Origin: an uncultured Opitutia bacterium
GTDB taxonomy: Bacteria; Verrucomicrobiota; Verrucomicrobiia; Opitutales; Opitutaceae
Reading direction: 5' to 3'
Assembly: GCA_903896015.1 (NCBI GenBank)
Contig: CAITWF010000078.1
Coordinates: 28,525-92,524, forward strand
DNA length: 64,000 nt
The notes under the pieces: generated by a model
What the model was told of the DNA's origin: nothing
What the model saw: the letters and a program-made list of their open reading frames with translations, nothing else
The model's database searches: none
Part shown: in pieces, positions 50,714 through 59,361 of the stretch
Position numbering within the stretch: the stretch's first letter is position 1
Layout: each line of letters opens with the position of its first letter
Program-made: the position numbers and the translations under genes

Positions 50714-50723
50714 CCGCCGCCCC

Positions 50724-52199
50724 ATGAATCCCAAAACGTTTTCGCCTGATCTTTCCCGCCGGCATTTCCTCTCCGGCTGCTGCGCCTCCGTCACTGGCAT
50801 GGGCATGTTGTCTGCCCTCGCGCAACTCCGGATGATCGGTGCCGTCGCGAGTCCCGGCAATGGCTCCCTCGTGCAGCCGACCGCGGCCGCCGCGCCGCAG
50901 TCCGATTTCAAAGCCCTCGTTTGCATTTTCCTGTTTGGTGGCAACGACGCGAACAATCTCATCGTCCCGACCGACGCCTCAACGTATGCCGCTTACGCGC
51001 TCGGCCGCGGTGCGCTCGCGCTCCCGCAGGCCTCGTTGCTCGGCATTTCGCCGAAGACCAGCACCGGCGGCACGTGGGGATTGCATCCTTCGCTCGGCAT
51101 CAATCCCGATGGCTCAGCCAACGGCGGCCTCAAAGGGCTCTTTGACCAAGGTAAGCTCGCGGTGATGGCCAATGTCGGCTCGCTCGCCTACCCAATTACT
51201 CAGGCGCAGTTTCAGTCCGGCAGTGTGCCGGTGCCGCTGCAGCTGTTCTCCCACGCCGATCAGCAGGTGGAGTGGCAGAGCAGTGTTTCCGACAAGGCTT
51301 TCTCGACCGGCTGGGGTGGTCGCCTGGCCGATCTGACGAATGCGTTTAATTCCAACAACCGTGTCTCGATGTCGATCAGCCTGAGCGGGCAGAACTCGTT
51401 TCAAGTCGGCAAGAGCGTCTCGCAATACGCCGTCGGCACCTCCGGCGCGCTCGCGCTCACGGGCAGCGGCACCGGCACCTCCACCAACGGGCTGCGCACG
51501 TCCGCAATGAACGATTTGCTTGTGCAGCAGAACCCCAATCTCTTCGAAGCGGCTTTTGGCGGCATCACCACCAATGCCCTCAACAACAGCGCGCTGCTTT
51601 CCAGCATCGTCACCGGTGCCAGCCCGTTCCAGACTTACTTCAACGGTCTCAATTCCTCGCTGAGCCAGCAACTCCACATGATCGCGCGGCTCGTCAACGC
51701 GCAGTCGCAGCTCGGGCTCAAGCGCCAGGTGTTCTTTGCCAGCACCGGCGGCTTCGATCTTCATCAGGCGGAAGTCACGCTGGGCAACACGACCAATGGC
51801 GCGCACGCTGGCCTCTTCCGCGATCTCAGCCAGTCGATGACCGCTTTCTACAACGCGGTCTCTTCGATGGGTGCCCAAAACCAGGTTACGGCCTTCACTG
51901 CCTCCGACTTTGGTCGCACTTATAACACCAACGGCGATGGCTCCGACCACGGCTGGGGCAGTCACCACCTTGTTATGGGCGGTGCCGTCAACGGCGGCGA
52001 CATCTACGGCCGGATGCCGAACTTCGCAATTAACGGTCCGGACGACACCGGTCGCGGCCGCTGGATCCCCACGACGAGCGTCGACGAATATTCCGCGACG
52101 ATGGCGAAGTGGTTCGGCGTCAGTGCGACTGATCTGCCAACCGTGCTGCCGAACATCGGGCGCTTCGCGAAACCCGATCTCGGTTTTATGGGTGCTTGA
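50724..52199 (+). CDS. DUF1501 protein with twin-arginine signal
   Basis: A 491-residue protein. The N-terminus SRRHFLSGCCASVTGMGML is a twin-arginine (Tat) signal, indicating export in folded form. The mature domain matches DUF1501, a sulfatase/alkaline phosphatase-like fold: CIFLFGGNDANNLIVP at the start, and FASTGGFDLHQ, TASDFGRTYNTNGDGSDHGWGSHH and NIGRF later, with His/Asp residues where metal ligands would be. It is tightly linked to the DUF1800 gene upstream and overlaps by one base the gene for a small anchored protein. The activity has not been established for this family. Confidence 0.88.
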   Translation: MNPKTFSPDLSRRHFLSGCCASVTGMGMLSALAQLRMIGAVASPGNGSLVQPTAAAAPQSDFKALVCIFLFGGNDANNLIVPTDASTYAAYALGRGALALPQASLLGISPKTSTGGTWGLHPSLGINPDGSANGGLKGLFDQGKLAVMANVGSLAYPITQAQFQSGSVPVPLQLFSHADQQVEWQSSVSDKAFSTGWGGRLADLTNAFNSNNRVSMSISLSGQNSFQVGKSVSQYAVGTSGALALTGSGTGTSTNGLRTSAMNDLLVQQNPNLFEAAFGGITTNALNNSALLSSIVTGASPFQTYFNGLNSSLSQQLHMIARLVNAQSQLGLKRQVFFASTGGFDLHQAEVTLGNTTNGAHAGLFRDLSQSMTAFYNAVSSMGAQNQVTAFTASDFGRTYNTNGDGSDHGWGSHHLVMGGAVNGGDIYGRMPNFAINGPDDTGRGRWIPTTSVDEYSATMAKWFGVSATDLPTVLPNIGRFAKPDLGFMGA

Positions 52200-52738
52200 T
52201 GAGGGTGCGCCGCGTCATCCTCGTCGCGGCGATTCTTCTCGGGATCGCGGCGCTGTATTTTCTCCGGGTGGGGCGAGTGGCCCCGGGCGCACTGCCTGCG
52301 TCGCGCGCCTCCGTTCCGCCGCCGGCAAGCCAGAACCCGAAATCCAAAGTCGAAAACGCCCCCGGTGACAGCGAGCCGAACCCCTTGGCCGCCGAGCTTA
52401 ACGCGTCCAACAGCACCATCCGCCGCGATCTCGAGGTGCTGAACGACCTCTTTGTAAATTTCCAGACGAACTTCCACGCGGGCAACCCCGTCGGCGAAAA
52501 CGCTGAAATCACCGCTGCGTTCACCGGCGCCAACCCGCTGCACTTCGCCTTCGTCTCAAAAAATCACCCCGCGATCAACGCGCGTGGTGAACTCTGCGAT
52601 CGCTGGGGCACGCCCTTTCAGTTTCACCAGCTCAGCGGCACGCAGATGGAAATCCGCTCCGCCGGGCCTGATAAAAAATTTGGGACCGCCGACGACGCCG
52701 AATTCGCGCCGTGGCCAAAACCGGCTGGCCGCCTCTGA
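52199..52738 (+). CDS. Membrane-anchored protein with pseudopilin-like C-terminus
   Basis: A 179-residue protein with an N-terminal membrane helix (about residues 6-24), a Pro/Ala-rich linker, and a C-terminal domain with CDRWGTPFQFHQLSGTQMEIRSAGPDKKFGTADD. That last part resembles the C-terminal loop of GspG-type pseudopilins, where Asp residues bind calcium, but the N-terminal prepilin cleavage motif is missing. Its ATG overlaps the stop of the DUF1501 gene (TGATG), and gspG follows 77 bp later. An accessory of the secretion system is a reasonable guess. Confidence 0.6.
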   Translation: MRVRRVILVAAILLGIAALYFLRVGRVAPGALPASRASVPPPASQNPKSKVENAPGDSEPNPLAAELNASNSTIRRDLEVLNDLFVNFQTNFHAGNPVGENAEITAAFTGANPLHFAFVSKNHPAINARGELCDRWGTPFQFHQLSGTQMEIRSAGPDKKFGTADDAEFAPWPKPAGRL

Positions 52739-52815
52739 GCGCGGTCAACCGGCGGAACTTCGCTTCAGCGCACACGTCTCGACATCCGCGCCGTGTGCGT
52801 CATCTTTTCGTCGCC

Positions 52816-53286
52816 ATGAAACTCCCACCGTCCGCGGCACGCGTTGGCCGCTCCACCCTCCGTGCGTTCACGATGATGGAACTCCTCGTTGTGCTCGCGA
52901 TCCTCGGTCTGCTCGCCGGTCTCGCGATTTCCAACGTGAGTGGCATCTTTGGCGACGCGCAGGCTTCCACTGCCAAACTTTTCGTGAAGGAAACGATGAA
53001 GACCGCGCTTTTTACCTACCGCATGCGCATGGGTAGCTATCCCACGACGGCGGAAGGCTTGCAGGCGCTCGTCACCCCTCCGGCCGACAAAGCAGATCGC
53101 TGGGGCAGCACGCCCTATATTGAGGGCGGCAAAGTTCCCCTCGATCCTTGGAACCAGCCCTACCAATACGCCTGTCCCGGCACGCACAACAAGGATGGCT
53201 ACGATCTGTGGTCGAAGGGGCCCCCCGAAAAGCCGACGGAGATCGGCAACTGGGACGATACGCCGGCGGCCGGCACCGCGAAGTAA
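52816..53286 (+). CDS. gspG: Type II secretion major pseudopilin GspG
   Basis: A 156-residue pseudopilin. The prepilin segment is A17-F18-TMMELLVVLAILGLLAGL with Glu22 at +5. The residue before the cleavage site is Ala, where most have Gly. The C-terminal domain is typical of GspG: MGSYPTTAEGLQALVTPP, then GGKVPLDPWNQPYQYACPGTHNKDGYDLWSKG. GspG subunits assemble into the periplasmic piston of the type II system. It is the first of seven gsp genes in a row. The ATG at 52816 was chosen over upstream in-frame codons. Confidence 0.92.
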   Translation: MKLPPSAARVGRSTLRAFTMMELLVVLAILGLLAGLAISNVSGIFGDAQASTAKLFVKETMKTALFTYRMRMGSYPTTAEGLQALVTPPADKADRWGSTPYIEGGKVPLDPWNQPYQYACPGTHNKDGYDLWSKGPPEKPTEIGNWDDTPAAGTAK

Positions 53287-53302
53287 CGCGCTCGCGTGAC
53301 GG

Positions 53303-53896
53303 ATGGCTGAACTTTTTCGAGCGGCCCGCGTCTGCGCTCCGACCGTGCCTCCGTCCTCGTCCTACGTCTCAACGCATGCTGGTCGCGCGGCCTTCACGCT
53401 GCTCGAGTTGCTCCTCGCGCTTGCGATCATCGGTCTCGTCGGCGCGGTTTTCATTGGTGGCTCGGCGCAAATGCTCAGCGATCGTCCGGTCTCGGCTGAC
53501 GATGTTTTCTGGAAAGCCGTCCAGGAAGCGCGCAAGCAGGCGCTGAAGACGGGCAACGAATTTCGCCTCACGTTCATCGACGATCGCGACAAAGGGAAAC
53601 TGTTCCGCGTGAGCGACGGCTCGACGGCGCGCGATTTCCTGCTGTCCGCCAGGGTTGGACCCGATTTCACGGTGAGCTTTCTCACCACGCAAAAAGGTGC
53701 GAGTGCCATCCTCGTCGCCGGCCAGATGGTCGAGACGCAGACGCTCCCTGCCGTGCTCTTCTACGGCGATGGCACTTGCACCGCGTTCCGCGCGCAGTTC
53801 CAACGCGGTGGCAACACCCACCTCATCGCGATCGATCCGTGGACCTGTGCGCCCGTGCTCCTGCCCGCCGATCCCAACGCCCCGCCTGCGCTGTGA
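53303..53896 (+). CDS. gspH: Type II secretion minor pseudopilin GspH
   Basis: A 197-residue protein with a prepilin motif A30-F31-TLLELLLALAIIGLVG (Glu35 at +5, again Ala at -1) preceded by a rather long 30-residue leader. The later part (DDVFWKAVQEARKQALKTGNEFRLTFID, then a beta-rich region) is like the GspH/FimT group. The leader includes several possible starts. The given start follows the gspG stop by 16 bp. The stop overlaps the gspI GTG start by 4 bp. Confidence 0.82.
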   Translation: MAELFRAARVCAPTVPPSSSYVSTHAGRAAFTLLELLLALAIIGLVGAVFIGGSAQMLSDRPVSADDVFWKAVQEARKQALKTGNEFRLTFIDDRDKGKLFRVSDGSTARDFLLSARVGPDFTVSFLTTQKGASAILVAGQMVETQTLPAVLFYGDGTCTAFRAQFQRGGNTHLIAIDPWTCAPVLLPADPNAPPAL

Positions 53897-54438
53897 ACTT
53901 CCTTTCACAACCTGCGTTTCCGAATGTTCGCCGTCGTCGTCGGGCCGGCTTCACCCTGGTCGAAGTCCTGGTCGCTCTCGCGATCTTCGCACTCTCGGCG
54001 ATCGTGCTCGGCGCCACCTACGTCAATGTCCTCAACTCCTACGCCATTGCGAGCCGCACCACCGCGATCAGCGAGGACGTGGCGTTTGCCCGCTCGCTCG
54101 TCACGCAGCAACCCGACAACAAAAAGCTCGTGGACGGCGGCGAATTTGAGAGCGCGACCTCCGGTCGCCGCGTGAAATGGACGGCCGAGATCACGCCGAC
54201 GACGACGGCCGATTTGTTCACGGTCGTGTTCAATTGCGAGATCTCCGATTCCGCCCAGCCGGCCCCGGAAAAAACCGTGCAGACGTTCATGCTGCTGCGC
54301 CCGACTTGGACGGTCGAGGGATCGTCGCGCACGCAACTCAAGCAGGACGCGAAGAACCGCATCGCCGAAATCCAGGGTAAGACCGTGGGCTCGGGTCCCA
54401 CCGCGGGCAGCGGCGCGGCGCGGAGGCCGACGCGATGA
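53893..54438 (+). CDS. gspI: Type II secretion minor pseudopilin GspI
   Basis: A 181-residue pseudopilin starting with GTG in a GTGA overlap with the gspH stop. The motif G19-F20-TLVEVLVALAIFALSAI has the usual Gly at -1 and Glu24 at +5, after a strongly basic RRRRR leader. The rest is a small beta domain ending in a Gly/Arg-rich tail. GspI forms the tip complex with GspJ and GspK. Identification as I rests on motif and gene order (G-H-I-J-K). Confidence 0.8.
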   Translation: MNFLSQPAFPNVRRRRRAGFTLVEVLVALAIFALSAIVLGATYVNVLNSYAIASRTTAISEDVAFARSLVTQQPDNKKLVDGGEFESATSGRRVKWTAEITPTTTADLFTVVFNCEISDSAQPAPEKTVQTFMLLRPTWTVEGSSRTQLKQDAKNRIAEIQGKTVGSGPTAGSGAARRPTR

Positions 54439-55106
54439 AGAATTCGCGCCATTCAGATCGCAGCGGCTTCACGCTGCTGGAAATCCTCCTTTCGCTTGCG
54501 CTCGTCGCGTTGATCCTCGTCGCGCTGAACACGTTTTTGTTTTCGATGGGCGAACTCTGGGGTCGTAACACCGATTTGCGCCTCTTCGATCAGCACGTCC
54601 GCGCCGTCACACGTTTCCTCGATCACGAGTTACGGACCGCCGTGCTCCCGCCGGCGGCGATCGCGCGCTCGACGCCCATCGCCTTGCAGGATGTCACGCC
54701 GCAAAACGGCATGCAGGAAAAACTCCTCACCTTTGACTTGCCCGCCGGGAGCCGACTCATCGTTTGGCCGGATCCGAAGCGGCCGCTGCCGGAGGTCGTC
54801 TGTTCGCTCCAGGCGCGGCAGAACGAGGGGCTGTTCCTGATCTGGCATTCGCGGCTGGAGAAGAATTTCGACACGGATCCGCCGCGCGAGACCCTCATCA
54901 CGCCGCTCTGCACAGCGCTCGCCTACGATTATTACGACAGCGATGCCCAGCGTTGGTCGACCGAGACGGCGCTCAAGCCTGATCCGGCCGGCGGCACCAC
55001 GCCGCTCACGCCGCAGCGCCTGCGGCTGAAGTTCACCTACGGCAAACTCACAAGCGAGACCGTCGTCACGCTCCCGATCGCGGCAGAGGGGCTGCCGCTG
55101 TTCTGA
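54435..55106 (+). CDS. gspJ: Type II secretion minor pseudopilin GspJ
   Basis: A 223-residue protein with motif G11-F12-TLLEILLSLALVALILVALN (Glu16) and a globular domain (FLDHELRTAVLPPA, LSLQARQNEGLFLIW-type strands) matching GspJ, a component of the pseudopilus tip. The ATG overlaps the gspI stop (ATGA), and gspK starts 2 bp after its own stop, so the tip genes are translationally linked. Confidence 0.82.
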   Translation: MKNSRHSDRSGFTLLEILLSLALVALILVALNTFLFSMGELWGRNTDLRLFDQHVRAVTRFLDHELRTAVLPPAAIARSTPIALQDVTPQNGMQEKLLTFDLPAGSRLIVWPDPKRPLPEVVCSLQARQNEGLFLIWHSRLEKNFDTDPPRETLITPLCTALAYDYYDSDAQRWSTETALKPDPAGGTTPLTPQRLRLKFTYGKLTSETVVTLPIAAEGLPLF

Positions 55107-55108
55107 CG

Positions 55109-56281
55109 ATGATCGCCCGCCTGAAATTTTTCTCTTCGCGCGGATCGGTCCTCGTGATCGTCATGATTACGCTGCTGTTCGCGGTGTTCGCGCTCGTGGC
55201 CTTCATTGAGAAGGCGGGCAACGATCTGCTCGTCGAGCAGCACGAGGCCGAGTCGCGCCGGCTGCGCATGGAGGCCTACTCCGCGCTCGAGGTCACGCTC
55301 GCGGTGCTGGAGGATTTTCGCGAGGCGAGCAATGGGCTGCACAGTCCTGCGGAAGGCTGGAACGATCCGCTGACATTTGCCGGCTACACGCCCACCGAGG
55401 GCCGGACGGTCGACGTGAGCTTCGAGGATGAGAGTGGGAAAATCTCGTTGCCGCGCACCGACGGACCGACGCTCTCGCGGCTGTTCCAATCGTGGAATCT
55501 CACCAAGACGGATGCCGACTCGCTGGCAGATTCGCTCATGGGCTGGATGCACCGTGGCCACGTTTATACCTCGGCGGTGCCGCCCGACTACGAGCAATAC
55601 TCGCCGATCTATGAAGTGCCGGACCGTCCACTGCGCTCCTACAGCGAACTCGTCGCGATCGACCGGGCGCACGACGTGTTTTACGACGCCGACGGCCAGC
55701 CCAACGATCTCTGGCGCCGCTTCGTGGCCGCGGTCTCGTTGCTGGATTTCTCCAAGCCCAACATCAACGGCGCGAAGCCCGACGCTTTGCTCGCGGTCGG
55801 TCAGTTCGAGCTGTCGCAGCAGCAAAACGTGAACGACTATATCGCCGGCACCGGCAACTATACGACGCAGGGCTCGGGCTATTTTCAGGATGTGACCGAT
55901 GCCCAGCGCATCTCCGGCGCCGCCGGCGGCAACCTCGGCGCCTTCGGCACCACGATCAGCGCGCTGCGGGTATTCATCACCGTGCACGATGGCAGCTCGC
56001 AGTTTCGTCTCGCGGCCGTCGTCACCCCGCAGGGCGGCGGCGCGACCACTGTCACGCAGACTGCGACCTCTGAGCGCATCCAGGCGGCCAGCGCCGCCGC
56101 CAAAGCCACGGGTCAGCAGCCAAATCAGCCCAACGCCGCGCAGGCTCCGAAAAACACGACTCCCGCCAATGCCCGCCAGACCGCCGGCACCACGAGTCTC
56201 AAATACCCCTTTACGCTCCTTGAGGTTCGCGAGAATGATGAAATTCCGCCGCTGCCCGCGCCGCCGGCCGAACCTCAATAA
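55109..56281 (+). CDS. gspK: Type II secretion minor pseudopilin GspK
   Basis: A 390-residue protein. The N-terminal RGSVLVIVMITLLFAVFALVAFI segment is a prepilin-like helix lacking Glu at +5, as is normal for GspK. The large domain includes DESGKISLPRTDGPTLSRLFQ and the helical SLADSLMGWMHRG and SYSELVAI regions typical of GspK, which caps the pseudopilus. The C-terminal 80 residues are a Gln/Ala/Thr-rich extension not usual in the family. The gspL gene follows after 70 bp. Confidence 0.85.
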   Translation: MIARLKFFSSRGSVLVIVMITLLFAVFALVAFIEKAGNDLLVEQHEAESRRLRMEAYSALEVTLAVLEDFREASNGLHSPAEGWNDPLTFAGYTPTEGRTVDVSFEDESGKISLPRTDGPTLSRLFQSWNLTKTDADSLADSLMGWMHRGHVYTSAVPPDYEQYSPIYEVPDRPLRSYSELVAIDRAHDVFYDADGQPNDLWRRFVAAVSLLDFSKPNINGAKPDALLAVGQFELSQQQNVNDYIAGTGNYTTQGSGYFQDVTDAQRISGAAGGNLGAFGTTISALRVFITVHDGSSQFRLAAVVTPQGGGATTVTQTATSERIQAASAAAKATGQQPNQPNAAQAPKNTTPANARQTAGTTSLKYPFTLLEVRENDEIPPLPAPPAEPQ

Positions 56282-56351
56282 ATTGCAATCTTCCGCTGAA
56301 TCGCTTGCGTCTTCCTCCCGCTGACGCGGTCCCAACTCGCGCCGCTCCCGC

Positions 56352-57506
56352 ATGAACTTTGTCGAAACCCTCCGCTCCGGCCCGCCGCCGCCCCAAGTCG
56401 CCCTGCTGCCGGACGCGCTGTTTTTCACGCGCGCCGTGCCCGTCGCGGCGGGTGCGACCGCCGCCGAGGCGGCCGCGCAGATCGAGCTCGCACTGGAGTC
56501 CGTTTCACCGTTTCCGCTCGCCCAACTTTTTTACGGCTGGTTTTGGACGCCTGGCGCCGAGCGCGCGTTGGTCTTCGCCGCTTATCGCCGACGCTTCACC
56601 AGTGAGCAAACAGCCGGGTGGCAAAGCGCCGAGTTCGTACTCCCGACGTTCGCCGCGGTGTTCGGCGCAAACGTCCAACCTGCGACCACCGTCATTCTCG
56701 CTTCGCCCGAAAACCTGACCACGATCCACTGGAACAACGGCTCCGTGCCCGCACAGGTCCTGAGCCTCCCGCTCGCGCCCGATGCCACCGACGAAGACCG
56801 CGCCCGGGCGCGCGATGAACTCCTTCGCGCTATCGGCGGCAGCAAGACTGTAATCGATCTCGTCGCGCCGCCTGCCGCCGCCCCCGCAGCCAACGATCGC
56901 GAGATTGTGTTTCGCGCGGGCGAGCTTGTCTCACGCCTCCCGGCTGCCACTGCCGCCGCGCTCGACGTCCGTGACAAAATCGAGCTCGCCACACTCCGCG
57001 CCGCGCGCCGGCGCGACGTGATCCTCTGGCGCGTTGCCCTCGGTTCCGCCGCCGCACTCGTGTTGCTTGGCGCCCTCGAGATCGGCCGTCTTGGTGGACT
57101 CCAGTGGCAGAAGGTGCGCCTCGCGAAGCTCAACGCCCAACGCCCGCGCGTTGAGTCGATCATCGCCGCCAATTCCCTCGCCATCCGCATCGAGGACCTC
57201 GCTACCAAGCGCCTCCTCCCGCTCGAGATGCTCACCGTTATCATGGGTGAGAATCGCGAGATCATTCCGCCCAACATGAAATTCACGCGCGTGCAGGCCG
57301 ACACCACGCGCGGCATTTACACGCTCACCGTCGAGGGCCAGACCAACAACGCCGGCGAGATCAGCCTCTACCAGGCCGCGCTCGAAAAGCTTCCCGCCTG
57401 CGAGAAAGTCGAAATCCAGCCCCTGCCCGGCCGCGGCGATCTCGCGCCCTTCCGGCTCGTCGTCACGTTCAAGCGTGACGCGATCAAACCCGTCACCGCC
57501 TCATGA
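56352..57506 (+). CDS. GspL/PilN-like assembly platform protein
   Basis: A 384-residue bitopic membrane protein with a cytoplasmic part of about 220 residues, one transmembrane helix (about 222-240) and a periplasmic domain (residues 255-375) containing a ferredoxin-like fold with TLTVEGQTNNAGEISLYQAALEKLPACEKVEIQ. This plan is that of GspL or PilM-PilN, which link the secretion ATPase to the periplasm. The cytoplasmic half is poorly conserved and lacks clear actin-like motifs. Its position after gspK and overlap with the gspM-like gene support the role. Confidence 0.7.
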   Translation: MNFVETLRSGPPPPQVALLPDALFFTRAVPVAAGATAAEAAAQIELALESVSPFPLAQLFYGWFWTPGAERALVFAAYRRRFTSEQTAGWQSAEFVLPTFAAVFGANVQPATTVILASPENLTTIHWNNGSVPAQVLSLPLAPDATDEDRARARDELLRAIGGSKTVIDLVAPPAAAPAANDREIVFRAGELVSRLPAATAAALDVRDKIELATLRAARRRDVILWRVALGSAAALVLLGALEIGRLGGLQWQKVRLAKLNAQRPRVESIIAANSLAIRIEDLATKRLLPLEMLTVIMGENREIIPPNMKFTRVQADTTRGIYTLTVEGQTNNAGEISLYQAALEKLPACEKVEIQPLPGRGDLAPFRLVVTFKRDAIKPVTAS

Positions 57507-58072
57507 GCCGCACGCTGCGCGCCTTTTACCTCGGCTGCCAGTTTCGCGAGAAGCTGCTCGTCGTCGCCTTCCTTGCGATCGCCGTGCTCATGTGGCTTTC
57601 CGGCTTCAGCAAGCGCGCTGGCGCCTTCTGGCGTGAGCAGCAGCGCACCACGCTCGATCTCGCCGAGCAGGCCCAGTGGATCGCGAACAGCGGCACGATC
57701 GACCTCGCGGCGCAGAAGGCGGCCAACCGCCTCGACGCCGCGAAGACACTCGACGCCCTCCGCCTCTCCGAAGCCGTGCAGAAGATCGCGCTCGATGCCG
57801 GACTCCGCAACACGAGCATCACTCCGCCGAGCAACTCCGCCGGCAATGGCCAGTTCGCGATCCACCCGCTGGACTTCAGCGCGCAGTTGAACGAGCCCGA
57901 CACCGACGGCACGAAAAACTGGGCCAGTCTGGAAAAATTCTACCGCGCGCTCGAGCAACGCTCTCCCTACATCGGCATTGAGCAATTCACCCTCGTGCCC
58001 AACTCCGCCAATCCCGCGCAACTTCGTCTCCAACTCCGCGTCTCTTCGGTCGAAATCACTAAAACGCGGTAG
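57503..58072 (+). CDS. GspM/PilO-like assembly platform protein
   Basis: A 189-residue protein with a short cytoplasmic start, one transmembrane helix (about 18-36), a coiled-coil stretch and a C-terminal ferredoxin-like domain (SLEKFYRALEQRSPYIGIEQFTLVPNSANPAQLRLQLRV). This is the GspM/PilO architecture. Such proteins dimerise with GspL/PilN. The gene overlaps gspL by 4 bp and is the last gsp gene in the window. GspD, E and F are not present here. Confidence 0.7.
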   Translation: MSRTLRAFYLGCQFREKLLVVAFLAIAVLMWLSGFSKRAGAFWREQQRTTLDLAEQAQWIANSGTIDLAAQKAANRLDAAKTLDALRLSEAVQKIALDAGLRNTSITPPSNSAGNGQFAIHPLDFSAQLNEPDTDGTKNWASLEKFYRALEQRSPYIGIEQFTLVPNSANPAQLRLQLRVSSVEITKTR

Positions 58073-58183
58073 ATCGGAGCGATCGCCGGAGGAAGGACGC
58101 GATTGTTAATGGTTTGTTACCACTCTCGCGTTGTAGAAGGAAGGATTGTGAAACATTTTCCGCCGTATCCTATCCAAAGCCCG

Positions 58184-59347
58184 ATGTCATCGCTGTCCGA
58201 CCGGTCCTTTCGCCCGCTGCTCCTTGCGGGAATTCTTGTCTGGCTCGCGCCGCGCGCGACCCGCGCGGAGAACTCCCTCAGCTACAAATACGAAAGCTAC
58301 CAGGAGATGGGGGGCCGAATCGCTGTCCAAACACGCGGTGCCGTTGTCGAGCAGGACCTCGGCACCGATATGCATCTCAAGCTCGACGGCGTGATCGACA
58401 CGATCACGGGTGCCACGCCCACCGGTGTCCCGGCCGCCGCCGGCAGCAACCAGGTCGATCTTTCCGAGCTGCATCCCGAGCGGCGCAAGGCGTGGAATGC
58501 CGACTTTTCGCGTCAGTTTCCTGGGATTAACGTGAGCATCGGCCTCGGCAACAGCCGCGAAAGCGATTACGTTTCCAACGGCTGGTCGGTCAACACACTG
58601 ACCGATTTCAACCAGAAGAACACCACGCTCCTCGCCGGCCTCGCCGGCACTGACGACAAGATCAAGGTCTTCTACCAGGGACCGCGTGCGCGCAAGCACA
58701 CGCACGATCTCATCCTCGGGGTCACACAACTCCTCGATCCGCACACCGCGCTTACTTTCAACGTCACCTGGGGCCGGGCCGAAGGCTACCTTGCCGATCC
58801 TTACCGCCTCGTCCAAAAAACGACCGAGATCGTGCCGGGAATTTCCCTGCCGCTCACCTTCGGCGAAAACCGCCCCGGCTCCCGGGAGAAAGCGATCGCG
58901 CTCGTCGGCGTGAACCGCGCCTTCAACGAACTCCACGGCGCGATTGATGCGACCTACCGCTACTATCACGACACGTTTGGCACCAGTGCCCACACCGTTG
59001 ACCTCGCCTGGTTTCAGCACGTCGGCGAAAAAGTGATCCTGCGGCCGGGCGTGCGCTTCTATTCGCAGAGCGCCGCGAGTTTCTATCACTACGACCTCGA
59101 TCAGACTTCGATCACGCCGACGGCTGGCGCGCCGCGCGCGAGCGGGCCATTTTACTCGGCGGACTATCGGCTCTCCCAACTCCAGAGCTTCAACTACGGC
59201 TTGAAGGTGATTTGGAAAGCCACCGAGCGCCTCGATCTCGATGCGGCGCTGGAGCAATATGACATGCGCGGCACCGACGGAGTCACGCCGCAGAGCGCTT
59301 ATCCGCGCGCGCGGACCATCACGTTCGGCGGAAAAATTTATTGGTAA
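58184..59347 (+). CDS. DUF3570 outer-membrane protein with flavinylation-like motif
   Basis: A 387-residue protein with a signal peptide ending about residue 28 (ATRAENSLSYKYESYQE) and a strand-rich mature part ending in an aromatic residue (TFGGKIYW), consistent with an outer-membrane barrel of the DUF3570 family. Residues 72-78 read DTITGAT, matching the consensus D-x-x-[ST]-G-A-[ST] at which ApbE attaches FMN, normally to the last Ser/Thr (Thr78 here). The next gene is apbE. The start at 58184 precedes the signal peptide; an upstream ATG-like start at 58103 is unlikely. The cluster continues with a thioredoxin and DUF4266. Confidence 0.82.
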   Translation: MSSLSDRSFRPLLLAGILVWLAPRATRAENSLSYKYESYQEMGGRIAVQTRGAVVEQDLGTDMHLKLDGVIDTITGATPTGVPAAAGSNQVDLSELHPERRKAWNADFSRQFPGINVSIGLGNSRESDYVSNGWSVNTLTDFNQKNTTLLAGLAGTDDKIKVFYQGPRARKHTHDLILGVTQLLDPHTALTFNVTWGRAEGYLADPYRLVQKTTEIVPGISLPLTFGENRPGSREKAIALVGVNRAFNELHGAIDATYRYYHDTFGTSAHTVDLAWFQHVGEKVILRPGVRFYSQSAASFYHYDLDQTSITPTAGAPRASGPFYSADYRLSQLQSFNYGLKVIWKATERLDLDAALEQYDMRGTDGVTPQSAYPRARTITFGGKIYW

Positions 59348-59361
59348 GCTGAATTTTATCC

